From Lithospermum erythrorhizon (Eukaryota; Streptophyta; Magnoliopsida; Boraginales; Boraginaceae): 64,000 bases of DNA. Every line of letters begins with the position of its first letter. The stretch's first letter is position 1. Positions 34,346-45,817 of this stretch are shown piece after piece. A program made the translations under genes and the position numbers. The stretch is taken from positions 124,001 through 188,000 of the forward strand of contig JADFUC010001285.1 of assembly GCA_019722365.1 (NCBI GenBank), given 5' to 3'. Under the pieces are notes generated by a model, which saw only the letters and a list, made by a program, of their open reading frames with translations, had not been told where the DNA came from and did no database searches.

Positions 34346-35465
34346 AGATGAAGGGGAGATGCATAAAGAACCCGATATGATATTCTTCTCTTTTCACTCC
34401 ACTTTCGTGTAACCTTGTGATATGTGATATGTCACTCGTTCAATGTAAATACAACGAAATTTTATAGAATGTATGTGAGTATTGATATTGTTATGCATGC
34501 AAAGAGCCCCTAGCATCTGTCAGTACCTCGCTCACTAACGGTCCAGAACTCGTTGGTTACCTTATTAACAAATAGAGTGGTTGTTGGGACAAATACGTAA
34601 TTTCACTCCCTCATTTTACTATTTTGGTGGGAATATAAAGCAGTGTCGCCTTTGCGTAGCCCATTGTATTTATCGCATGCGCCCCATTTTAAAAAAAAAA
34701 AATTAAAAAATAAATTTAGCGCAAAACATACGAATGCATGCTAAAATTTCGTATATACAACTAAAAAGAGTTTGCCGGAAAGTTTTGTGGTATTCATATA
34801 TTTAACAAAGAAAAGATACGAATAAATCAAAATACTTTCAAGCTAAATTACCACCTCCTCTTATTAATTTTGATAAGCCTTTTAATCCTTATGTGATTGT
34901 CAAGCTGTGCCTCTTTTTATTCTAATTCACTGTCTCCCAATAGACAATACCAATTCTCATAAGGCCTCCTCATCCACATTGACTTTTTTATTAGCCTTTT
35001 ATCACAATTGACCATAAATATTTTTGCTGCGCCAGATAATAACGAATTTTAAAAAAAACATAATGAAAGAAATTGGAACTGTATTTTTGGCTGATATGTT
35101 TTTCATAAAATATTATAAAAAGACAACAAAATATCTACACAAAAAGCTAACTATTATGTCAAAAGTCAAATGTGACAACTTTAGATAGGAATATTTTCTT
35201 TTTCAATTAATTAAATTTCTTTTTTGTAGATTCTACAAATTATTTCATATTTCATACAATTATATGATCCTCATATATTAATTAATTAAATTCTGTGATT
35301 TTTTACTACTAAATAAATATTTTATCCATTTACTTTTTTATTAGGAAGAAGAATTAATTTAAAAGTATTTATTATTTGAAGGACAATATTTTTGGTAGGT
35401 TGTTTCATCTATTATCTACCATTTATCATTATTAGATTTTAATTAAAATATGATCGTAATATTTA
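34346..35465. other. Intergenic region after the GLTP gene
   Basis: No gene recognised. The GLTP 3'UTR probably occupies 34346-34480. CAGTGTCGCCTTTGCG at about 34641 resembles a hAT terminus and could be the left end of the decayed element at 35470, but no matching right end was found. Confidence 0.3.
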
Positions 35466-35469
35466 AAAA

Positions 35470-36420
35470 CGTTAAAAAAAGGATCAAGCAGCTTACAAAA
35501 ATCTCAAAAGGAGCTCTATAAGTTTGCTGTTAAAAAGAATCTCAAAGCGTCTACTTTAATAATGTTGATATTGAAAATGATATGTGACAATGATGCTGAA
35601 AAACTTCATTGTCTAATTGGCTTATGAACGACGTTGATAACCAATTGGTTTACGAATGTCCGATTTGAAGGATAATCCCGTTGTCGATGATGAAATTAAC
35701 TCTTGAATGATGTTTATAATCCTATTGTTAATGATGCTCATTCAGTTTTTCCTGCAGGAAGAGAACGAAGAAAAAATATTTTCATGCGAAAGTTAATTTA
35801 TTACATCACTTACTGGCTACTAAGGAATCATTCAGAAAGTTAAATCATTTTCTCTGCGGTCATGATCAAGCAAATTATTTCACTTAATAAAAGGATTGAG
35901 CAATATCAAGAATGGCGAAAATATTTTTGATTTCTTGTTCACATCGATAAGTTGAAATCTTTGTGAGGATAAAAAGTCTAAAAAGACCATCAGACTAATC
36001 TTCATAATTGGTGATTAAGTGGTCAATCATATTGATGGAGATGAATTGCGTGTGGAGTTAAATTGCTTAGAGAATTATTGTCTCGCGAAGTTCAAGTACG
36101 AGGCCAATTGACATTCTGAAATTTTTGAAACAATTAGATTGTTTGGCTTCCACGCGAAATTAATTTGCTTATAAAAATATTGTTGATCATTCTGTTATCG
36201 TCAGATCCGGCACGGAAAGCTTTTCAAAAACCTGCTGTTGAAATCCTACCTCGTATTCTTCCAATGTCCTGTGAAAGACTTAATGGGCTGGGCGTAGATA
36301 GCACCTAGAATAGTTTTTGAGCAGTGCCTGAAATGGCTAAAAGAATCGATTGATGATTTTGCTTCAAAGCAAATGTCGGAGAATTTCAATTTTCAAATGA
36401 ATTGTTTTACTTTCGCTTAA
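35470..36420 (+). pseudogene. Decayed hAT transposase (TTF-zinc-finger type)
   Basis: Recognisable patches appear in changing frames with many stops. HSVFPAGRERRKN lies at about 35742, and HHLLATKESFRKLNHFLCG at about 35820. IEQYQEWRKYF (about 35900) recalls the EHWRKVL box. Near 36270-36380, SCERLNGLGVDST and IDDFASKQ recall the dimerisation-region motifs QERLNGLAxLSIE and IDDFASKKAR of TTF-type hAT proteins. The order fits one decayed gene. It cannot make a transposase. Confidence 0.55.
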
Positions 36421-36949
36421 CATAACTTTTCAAATTTAATAGCCTATATAACCGATTTAAGTATTTTGCTATGATTAGTTTATTTTTATTGTTATTAAAA
36501 AGGACATTATTTTATATTTAGTACAATAGCCGCATATTTATAAGACGAATTCTCTATAACAAATAAGTTCAATTACTATGAGCTTATGAGCGAATGAATT
36601 CGGCAGGTGATACCTTTGGTGACGGTGGCTTTGTCAATAAAATGTGGCCGATATGTGGGTGAAATTGGTCAATCAAGACCATCCGTGAGCAAGTGCAATA
36701 TTCAAAGTACTTACATAAAAGATTACTTTTGATCATAGTTTTAGATCATCTCCAATATAGAGTATTTGGAGAGATATTTGTATACAATAGGAGATAATTG
36801 ATAGGATAAAATTGTTTGTTGATTTTTAAAGAGTTATTGAATAATTCTTGAATTATTCTATTAAAAAAAAACATCAAACCAGAACGCTACAAGTCGCCCC
36901 AAACAAGAGCTTTACAGCCCCTGTCGGGCGCGTGTAGCACAAATACAAT

Positions 36950-37375
36950 ATGGTGGCCGATATTGTTGAAAGTAAACGGAGGAGAGAAAATCAACTGAGT
37001 GAGATCCGGAAAAATAAAAGGGAGGATATTTTGTTGATGAAGCATAGTAAAGGGCTTCAAATTCAACGACAACCTACACAATCTGCGAAAAAAGGTTCCG
37101 ACCATGGTGATTCATCATCGTTCTCCTCCGAATCCGATGATGATAAGACAAAGGCTTCCTCTACATCAATATCGATAAGGTCCAAAGTTCACTGCCTCTT
37201 TGACCATGAACAAACTGATCACAAAATCTCCCAAAGAATTATTTTTGCTAAATCGGGTGAATATCTTTTTGTCAAATCCTCTCCTATTCAAATTAGTGAA
37301 AAGATTTCAAAGGCTCTTATAGGAAAATATGGATTTTTCCAGTTTAGATGTAGAAAATCAAATAAATTCTATTAG
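36950..37375 (+). CDS. ORF with an importin-alpha IBB-like N-terminus
   Basis: The ORF has 141 codons. Residues 8-40 read KRRRENQLSEIRKNKREDIL then LMKHSKGLQIQRQ, close to the importin-beta-binding (IBB) helix of plant importin alpha (RRRREDNMVEIRKNKRE, LLKKRREGL). The armadillo repeats that should follow are absent. Instead there is a Ser/Asp-rich stretch (SSSFSSESDDDKTK) and a tail with no recognised domain. It could be a gene fragment with a 3' end from unrelated sequence, a retrocopy piece, or a small adaptor-like protein. No intron or promoter signal was identified, and it lies between a decayed hAT gene and retroelement-like DNA, so expression is doubtful. Confidence 0.4.
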   Translation: MVADIVESKRRRENQLSEIRKNKREDILLMKHSKGLQIQRQPTQSAKKGSDHGDSSSFSSESDDDKTKASSTSISIRSKVHCLFDHEQTDHKISQRIIFAKSGEYLFVKSSPIQISEKISKALIGKYGFFQFRCRKSNKFY

Positions 37376-37379
37376 AGTC

Positions 37380-38560
37380 TACTTTAGGATAATTTACTCA
37401 TTCGATACCAAAAGATAAGTCTCAGATTTGTTTTCGACATTTCGACACTGGATTAAATACGATAGAACTTTTCTACTTTCTTCTATGAAAAAAAGTTGTA
37501 TCAAATGACATAAAAGAAAAATAGATAGTTCTTTGGAAGGGGCAGTAGATGCAACTAGCAAAGTAAAAAGATTAAGCAACTCTAGAAACTTTGCTTTCTA
37601 TCTTCAGAAATTCCCATGTCAAATCTCACATGCTTTCTCCCGCACCTGTATCCTCGAACCTCTTCGATAATCTTCAAATTTCCATGAGTACCCGACTTCC
37701 GCCCTTTTGCTATTAGCATTGCTCCCTAACAACTCAGCTTACAATTTCGAAAGTAGTTCGATAACCATCACCATCCAAATTGACTCACCCCTAAAATTGG
37801 AAATCCCCTTCCCTAATTTCGAACACACCTCACCTTAGTCGGCCTAAAGAACCATTCTCTCCTACGCCGATCTCCCACTATTTCCAAAACCCCCCTCGTC
37901 TCCCGGCTCTTCCTCTTCCTACAATTTAACGAAGACTCCTTAGCACTTTCACTTCATACTTGCTTACGTTTTACTCTCCTTCGACAAGATACGCCTCTAC
38001 AACCACCTTAAGTTCAACCTTGTTAGTACCTACAAAAAGATACAATCACGCCTCATCGCTCCCAACTTTCGTAACAAAGCCAATAAAAATTGGTCTCAGA
38101 TCTCATCATCAAATATTAACATCTAACGCCGACATTGATTACTAATGCTATTTAAATCATTAAGGTGTCTCGCTTACGTGGGTGTACTTTTCTCGACATC
38201 TTAAGTCAGTTCAATTTTTTTCATGAAAAGTACCTTATTATTTGCGTAAGGTTTCTTATTCAGATCGCATAAAGCCTTCATCGCCCCCTTTGGCAGTGGT
38301 CTCTTAGCAATGTGCACCACGCTCCCTGGATGCATGTGTCCCCATCATACCCAAGACCTCGCCCTATCCACCCATCCATTCATCCTCATCCATCTTCAGT
38401 TTCCTCCCCTAGTGGTTTTTCACTTATTCCCCGCATGCATAATCCTCTATATACATCTTCCTGGGAAAATCAATTCCATCGACTTCTACCGTGAGTATCA
38501 CACCTTCGCTTACCTATCGATTCTTAAACAAACTCACAACCAAGCCTGCATAACCCCGGC
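37380..38560. other. CT-rich, retroelement-like region without an intact gene
   Basis: The plus strand is strongly C-rich. Broken frames include SSITITIQIDSPLKLEIPFP near 37750, loosely like copia gag, and a His/Pro-rich stretch at 38300-38500. There is no continuous coding region, so the origin is uncertain. Confidence 0.25.
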
Positions 38561-38900
38561 TCGATACCACCTGTTAGATTTAAGTGCGAAATAAACATTG
38601 ATGAAAGGTACGTCAATAAGAACGATGTAAATTTAAGCAATCAATAAGAAATGGATGTAAATTTAAGTCATGGAAATAAATGTACACAAGAATTTTATAC
38701 GTCTCAACGTGAAAGGTACGCCCCTGGGTTGGCCGCCGCCGCAGTAATCCACTAATAAACCGTAACATCGCTATAAGCCCTACCACTAAATTTATAATCT
38801 ATGCTGAGTATTTTCTTATCATCTAAAAATCTCAACTACAAAGCCTATCGGTTAACAACAAAGATAACTCCCTGCAAGCCTTCAAGTTAATAAAAACTAT
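38560..38900 (+). mobile_element. Copia-like LTR-flank fragment
   Basis: GCTCGATACCACCTGTTAGA resembles the usual CTCTGATACCANxTGTTAG joint at the edge of plant Ty1/copia elements. A tract like that at 16753 follows (GAATTTTATACGTCTCAACG, then GCAGTAATCCACTAATAAACC). No coding domain is present. Confidence 0.35.
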
Positions 38901-39403
38901 ATTCTTAAATAATATTAAAGACCTAATATTTGCCTCGGATGAATATTCTCTCATTTTATGTATTTGTGTGATAAAATAAAACTCATATAAACATCATGGA
39001 GCATTTATAGCTAAACAAACCTACCAAAGATAGTGCTTCCTCGCTTCAAGTTGTCAAATCGCCTCAAAAATGTTATCCCCAACTCCGCCGGAGCAAGGTC
39101 GACCAAAAGTCCCGGCGAAATCGCTGACTCAAAAACGCCTCTTAAGGCCGGGATTCCCATTTTATTATTTTATTGGGAGGTCCCACCTCTTCCCGGTTCA
39201 AGTTTTCTCAGCCGCCAAATTTGACTCTTCAATTCAACAAGATAATCCAGGGAGTCATAATAATTTTGGTAACATTTACTGTTGTTTCTATAATGCTTCA
39301 AATATTAATTCATTTTATAATCACTTTTATGTATTTATTTCATATAAGAATCAAAACTTTAATGGATCTTCTCCTTATTAGACTTTTTTAAGGATTTCCA
39401 ATC

Positions 39404-39615
39404 TAGTCGATTTGAAAAAATATCCACCTTTGACATTGACCAAGAGAGCTTTGCGCTTCCCTTCTGTTCATGTCAAAACTCTACTTCCATTTGGTTACTT
39501 AATATTTTATCTAGTCGATCCACAAACATTGAAAAAAATTTCACCAATAACATTGACCAAGAGAACCTTGAGTTTCTCTTCTGCTCATGTCAAAATTCTA
39601 CATCCATTTCTCTTC
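39404..39615 (+). repeat. 117-bp diverged tandem repeat
   Basis: ACATTGACCAAGAGAGCTTT and its copy ACATTGACCAAGAGAACCTT are 117 bp apart. Both are followed by TTCTGTTCATGTCAAAACTC or TTCTGCTCATGTCAAAATTC. Open frames run through both units, but no domain is recognised. Confidence 0.6.
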
Positions 39616-39659
39616 TTTCTCAAATCTATCATATTCTGTTTCTACTTTATATATTTTCA

Positions 39660-42225
39660 AGGAAGCAAGGTGATTTTAAACATGAATTAATATTTGTTGT
39701 TATGACTTATGAGTATTGTTTGGGTTTATTTTATTCACATGAAGCTTAGATCTTTGGCAGAGGATTCTTGTCAAACTTCGGATATTACATCTTCACGTCT
39801 TCAGTCTAAATTTTTATATATTATGTATGTTTTTGCCAAGTTTCATTTATTGGACTGTCTTTTAGCCATATAGGCTTGTTTGTAATATATGTATAATCTG
39901 TTGTTTTATGCAATGAAATGAATTATAAAAAAAGACTAAAATACCCTCATTAAAATGTCAAAAAAACTCCGGTCAATGGTTGAAAAACTCGAGGTTACCA
40001 AAAATCACTTAAATCTCGAATGTGAGTGATTCAAAACGGTCATTATCAAAATAGGATGGTCGAAGTGAAAAAATTATCAAATATTAGTGATCTTTGGTGT
40101 CATTCGCCTAGTTTTAATGGTGAATTTTCTATGACATAATTTCCACTCACATATCCTGAGGTTGGAGAAGGTAGTGACGAAACTTGAATTTCAGTCGAAT
40201 GTTTGAGAATTATTTCATTTTTTTTCCCATTAAAACTTGATTCCTATAGGAGTTAAACGTTGATGTCCTTGAAGTATTTTAAGAACTAATATCATTGAGC
40301 TACACTATATTTGTTCACGCATGCTATAATTTTACTATATATTCACCAACTCCGCCCCTATACGGACTCCGACATTGAAGAAGAAGTTTTTATTTAAGTT
40401 CATCAAGCCCTACAAAATTATAACAACCAAAATAGCAATAACTATTTTTTTGCCCCGCTAGACTCTGGCTGAGGTTTAACAATATTTAATTGGCCACCAT
40501 CCTTTGTTAGATATCGTTGCAGCTTTTAGTCTCATTGGAATAATTAATTGATAACCTTTTCCAATGTCTTTTAAGGTCGAAAACAACTTTTCAAAGCTTT
40601 CAGGGTTTTAATACGAATTAAAAACAAAATTATAAAAACTTGTAATCAAAATTTTACTTAATATAATAAAAAATATTGTATGTGCATTGCATCTTCTCTT
40701 CGGTGACTAAATTTAATATGTCTCGGTGAGACTTAACAATCAACTATAAGCACAAGACACACCAATGTACGAACAAAACCCCTACGCTTTTACTTTGTTT
40801 TAAAATATTAAACCCGTAGCTGCGCTAAAAAATTCAAATCTAAATTTATCCACCTACTTACCTTTCGACTTCAGAAAGGGGGGAGAGAATTTTAAACTTC
40901 AAAAGCTGAAAAGACCCAGATGCTCGATTTCTGGGCTTAAATCATTGGGCTTATATATAAATACAAAAAATCTGCCAAAAAGTAACGGTATGCTATTTCA
41001 AATGTTTCTTAATCTTCTCACTCTTATCCCTAAAATAAAAACATATTAGTATGTGTTAATATTCAATAACGCATTCTTACAAATAAAGATTCTAACACCA
41101 CTTATTATTACAACATTATGGTCGAATTATTTTGGGTGATTTCCACCCAATTGAAATTGGCCCAACAGCTAGCTTGTATTTTAAACCTCAAGCTTATAAA
41201 TCGTGATTATAGCTGCTTTTACTTGTTGTGTTTAACTCTTAGCCTCGATCGAAATTAGCAATATATTAATCATGTTTAACCTAACATATTAATATATAAA
41301 TTCATGAAATGCACTCTAAGAAATTAGCCGCAACCCCTAATGTCAATCGATAACTTCTAATATATTAATTGTCCAACAATTAACAATATATATGTCCTAA
41401 CTTATTATTATTTAAATAATATAATAATCACTAAAAGCAATTTAATTTGCTCAACGGAAATATATTTCTACGAGATATAACATCTCATATTTCCAATACA
41501 ATCGAGTTGGAGCATATTTTAACGAGCATTAGCTTGAACCTGATAAAATACAAGGTCATTTTTTAATGACTCATAACTTTCATTGTCTTCAATGTCCCTT
41601 TTATAACCGCTCGAGCACATCTACAATAAATCTGCTTTAGGATATCCATAAGCTGCGTTCAGACACTGTGAACTTATACCACCGACATAATGAGGACAAT
41701 TATCACTCTTTCTCAAGAATCCGACTTTAAGCCGTAAACCATAACTCTATTGTCAAGATTCAGCAACACTATACATACATCGTAATAAGAATTTTTAACG
41801 AATTACAATTTTGCCCTTTAAATTTTAAACTTCCTAATTACTAATTTTTGCTAAAATAGGGGGTAAGAAATAGCTTCATTTCACACCCAAGCTCAACACT
41901 ATTTGGATGTATGTATAACAGTCAGGTGAAGACTCCAATAGCAATATTCAAAAATTGAACAATCCTTAGGTAGTCATCATTTAAATTTATCGGAACTCCG
42001 TCCATAATATATAGGTTTTTGGCAGTCAGAGATTTCACAGCTTTTAGCTGGCTTCCATACGCGCTTCCTTTGCATTATTTTTAAATTGCCCCTGGGGCAC
42101 ACCACGAATTTAATCCTGCTATGTTTCCTCGTACTTTTTTAGCATTCATACACACCGAATTTACACACCTGAATTTTCATTAGTGAAATGTGATCATATT
42201 ACTCCTTAAAATACACATTGAGTCA
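39660..42225. other. Intergenic, no gene recognised
   Basis: A gene-like 3' end (AATGAAATGAATTATAAAAAAAG) lies near 39910-39935, possibly a retrosequence tail. CCGCCCCTATACGGACTCCG at about 40355, read on the minus strand, recalls the GGGGCGGA ends of hAT-like repeats. At 41580-41770 is a GC-richer tract of probable retroelement origin. The rest is AT-rich. Confidence 0.3.
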
Positions 42226-42230
42226 CAGTA

Positions 42231-43494
42231 AAATGGCGGTTTTGTCCCTTAACACTAAAGTATAGATGTGAATGACTATTTTGCCCCTCCCCTATTTGCG
42301 CAGAGGTTGTGGGAAGTTTCATTAAGGGCAAAATGTCATTTCAATTAAAATGAGCATACGCTCTACCCCCTCTACTGCTTCCACCCTCTTACCTCCTGCC
42401 CCTCGCCTCAACCGGTCAGTTTACTACCTCCATTCAATTGATTTTTCTTCCCTCATTCAAACTTTGCCTTTTACATTTTGCCGCTTTTGCTTACTACTTT
42501 TCCACACTACATTCAGCTCCCTCTCCCTCCAAATCACTATGATTTTGATCTACCAAAGCTTCAAAATATTAGCAAATATAATTTTCTCGAGCACAAGTCC
42601 TTGAATACAAATCCTTGCAAAAAGAGATCCTCACCAACTCCGACGCTAAGTTCCATCTAAGGCACCTTAACGGAAATTTGGCAGTTCCGCACGAAGCATC
42701 AAATTAGGTGCCACGAACCTGCACTGTAATCCAACCTTCTGTGACCTTCTTCTCCAAATTACTCTCCGCGCCCATAAGCTAGACCATCTTCCCCCACCTC
42801 CTCGTCCATAAATCCCTGCTGTGCTGTGGAATCACACTGCATTATTCATCACCGAAATTCACTCCCACCTACCTCCCCGCAGAACTTCGCTTTTGATTTC
42901 TTAAGTTTTGAATTCAATTAATTTAATGTAATTTAATTAGGTATGATTTTAATTTAATTAGATTTGATTTCTTTCTTATCCGGGTTTGAACTTAATTGGG
43001 AAGCCAATTGACGTGGAGGATGCTTTTATTGGGGTACAAGGAGTCAGATTGCCGGGCTGGTCAGATCAAAATCCGCCGTTAGCGATGCGGCGGCGAAGTG
43101 GCAGGGTGGTAGGGGGTGGTAGCGGGCTTGCTACTATATTTTTATTTTAGTTTTTTTATTTTAATCAATATTTAAGTTTTGAAAAGAGCTAAATAATTGA
43201 GTCTGAGAAGGAAATGACAATTTTGCCTCCTTAATGAAACTCCTAACTACTACACTCAGAATGAGGCAAATAGTCATTTCACATCATAGGGGTGAGGCAA
43301 TGAGGGATTGCATGTAGTGGGAACTGGGCAGTGGGTGGGGAAGCGGAGGCAGGTGCCAAATACTATACACTTTTTAGTGAAATGACAATTTGCCCTTAAC
43401 GAAACTTCCTAACTACTACACTTGCAAATAGGGGAGGCAAAAATAGTTTATTTCACATCCTATACTTTAGTGTTGTGACAAAATAGCCATTTCC
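42231..43494. mobile_element. Mutator-like long-TIR element, possible Pack-MULE
   Basis: About 120 bp at the left (42231-42350) recurs inverted at the right (43372-43494). Both, read inwards, contain CACTAAAGTATAG(G)ATGTGAA, CCTCCCCTATTTGC, GGAAGTTTC(A/G)TTAAGGGCAAA and TGTCATTTCA, in that order. A third partial copy in the right-hand orientation lies at about 43199-43292. Long TIRs with no transposase suggest a Mutator-like element. The interior is CT-rich, then GC-rich at 43010-43135, as if it carried gene-derived DNA. No 9-bp target duplication was found, so the exact ends are approximate. Confidence 0.55.
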
Positions 43495-43721
43495 ATCGCG
43501 GACTCCAAATGCCAGATTTTGGCCAAGAATATAGTCATTTTAATTAGTGATGGAAGTCAAAAAGCGATAGACACTCAAAAATAAGACAAGGGCCCCCGCC
43601 TTGAGAAAAGTTCAAAGCGCCTGCATACTCAGGAAATAGCATGTGGCTACATGTATACTCAAAAACCATAAGATATGCCTTTCTCGCCATTAAGCCTAAT
43701 ATATATATATATATAATGCCC

Positions 43722-44350
43722 ATTGTCATTTTTTTTTTTTTTAAAGCATTTTATTAAAATAAATTCAAAGATACAAATCATTCGAATGGAGACTCTCGTG
43801 CCCCCAAACATATTACAAAGGATAAATTCCTCGCATTGAAATACAAAAATCAAATATGGGATAATTTGCCTCTTTACAAGGACCAAGTTCAAATGGCTAA
43901 ATTGCTTCCAAGTTCATTAAATCTCGGTCAAGTCTTGAGCATCGCCGGGTATTGCGTAAATTCAAGCGAAGCCGGGTTGGGCGAGCTAAGGCGCTGGCTA
44001 AGCTGCGAGTCACGAGCCAATCTGCTAAGTCAACTGCCAAAGTGGGACTATGAAGCGGTCTTGCCAAATGGTGCTAACCTAAAAGCTCAAGAAAGACAAC
44101 TGCTCACCTTCCACCTCTTTCGCTTTCCAACTGCTCAACTCCCAACCGCTGGTCTTCCCATCGCTCCCCCAACCACCGAGTTACTACCATCCATCTTCCA
44201 AATAAAACAACAAGGCCGAGATGAAATATGCAGTGAAAAACCAAAAACACACCGGAAAAAGCAAAGTGGGGGTTCACGAAGAACCATCAACCATCAAATC
44301 ATTTGGGGCTGAAGACGGCATATCGAGAAGCAAAAGTTCCCCTGAGCAAC
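43722..44350 (-). mobile_element. Poly(A)-tailed retrosequence, LINE-3'-end-like
   Basis: Read on the minus strand, the region ends ATTTGTATCTTTGAATTTAT, then AATAAAATGC and a poly(A) run of about 16 (43726-43742), with TTTGGGGGCACGAGAG just before. This is the layout of plant L1 3' ends. No endonuclease or reverse transcriptase frame lies upstream, so it is 5' truncated or a retrocopy of unknown source. The 158-codon plus-strand frame across it is probably accidental. Confidence 0.4.
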
Positions 44351-45800
44351 CCATGGCCGTGGAAGATCCTAAACACTAACACTAAATAAACTCATCGGTT
44401 TGGTTCCAAAAATGCTCTTTCATTGATTCAAAAGAGAAAGTAACGCGAGTAGAACAAGACAAGGATTCAATCATACAAGATGGTAAATCCAAGTCAAGAT
44501 TGCTAAAAAGTATGTATTTTATGCGCTAAGCAAGAGGAAGAAATTTTCCCTCGTAGTTATAATTTCATCTCTAACCTCCAATATTTTCATCCTTCTCATT
44601 ACCACTCACCATGAGAATTTCATCTCTAATAATTATTTGTTTATATTTAGCCAAGTCATTCTTGTATAAGGATTCACAAGACATCACCATCTTCAAACCG
44701 ATACAAAAAACTTAAGCATAATTTCAAAATTAGGGAGATAAATAATATAGATATTGTTGTATATCATTTTGAGATTAAATAGATTAAAATTTGTTGTTTT
44801 GATAATATATCTTCTACTGGATAGAAGTTTCCTTATATTGTGACTTTCGAAAATTCTTCGACATGTGAGATAATTACAATTGTCTTAACCGAGTTAATTT
44901 TTAGATAGTTTCCAAATAATACTATTATGAGAATATTTTATTTAATTTCAAATTTTATTAAAATATTTTTCTAAACAATTTAAATTGCATAACATTGATT
45001 TCAAAATATTTTCTTTTACTTTTAATTTAATTAATAATATTGAATATTTAAATTTGTTATGATATCTATATTAATACAAATATATTTCATTATTTTAAAA
45101 TTTTATATTATTTCTTAACTGTATTCTTATAATATTTATTATCTTTGAGTTTCTAAAATCGTGATATTAAAATTATATTTATTTTTTATTGAATAAAAAA
45201 TCGGCCGCTATACACACATCCAAATAATGGCCGATGAACATTATTTCGCTCTCTTCCCCTATGCAAGTCAGTTGCATAAGCTTCACATGCTAAAATTATC
45301 ATTTCACTAAAAGTATTATTCTAAAGCGTAGTTGTTGCTCATGTAAATCTATCAATTAAATAATTTCCGAACTTTTTTTAATTGGTTAATTAGGGGCAAC
45401 ACTGTACACACACCCATCTTCTTTGCATCGATTTCCTCTTCTTCTTTGAATATCTAGCAAGTGAATATTCATAAAATTTAATTTAAACAACTAATAATGA
45501 CAATTTTTTTTTTAATTCCACTTTTTTGGCAAGCTCCAAATTTAATCTTCCACAGAAAAATGGTATGATTCATTTGATTTTATAATCAATTATGTTTATA
45601 ATAAATATGTAAATATTTCATGCTTTGATTATATTTATTTTCACTAATTTCTTGTTGGGTATGTTTAATTCCCATTTAAATCAATGTTCAATGTTGCCAT
45701 TTTCTTTTTCTTGATAAATTTCCTATTGAAATTTCTTCAAATTTGATAAATAAAGTTGGGTTTTTTATTAATAAGGTTTAGCTAATTTTCAGGCTCTAGT
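44350..45800. other. AT-rich upstream region of the DUF218 gene
   Basis: No gene recognised before 45818. The CT-rich stretch at about 45410-45460 (CCCATCTTCTTTGC, TTTCCTCTTCTTC) looks like a plant 5'UTR start. A possible leader intron between there and 45795 cannot be confirmed. Confidence 0.35.
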
Positions 45801-45817
45801 TAGCTTGATCTAGTTCT

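Noticed and set aside
38310..38594. His/Pro-rich ORFs
   Set aside because: Two overlapping frames are open because the stretch is C-rich; no signal peptide or repeat structure indicates a real protein.
39033..39224. Possible organelle-DNA insertion
   Set aside because: The GC-richer tract looked plastid-like at first, but no plastid or mitochondrial gene could be read in any frame.
43836..44312. 158-codon plus-strand ORF
   Set aside because: No recognisable motif; it lies antisense to a poly(A)-tailed retrosequence and is probably chance.
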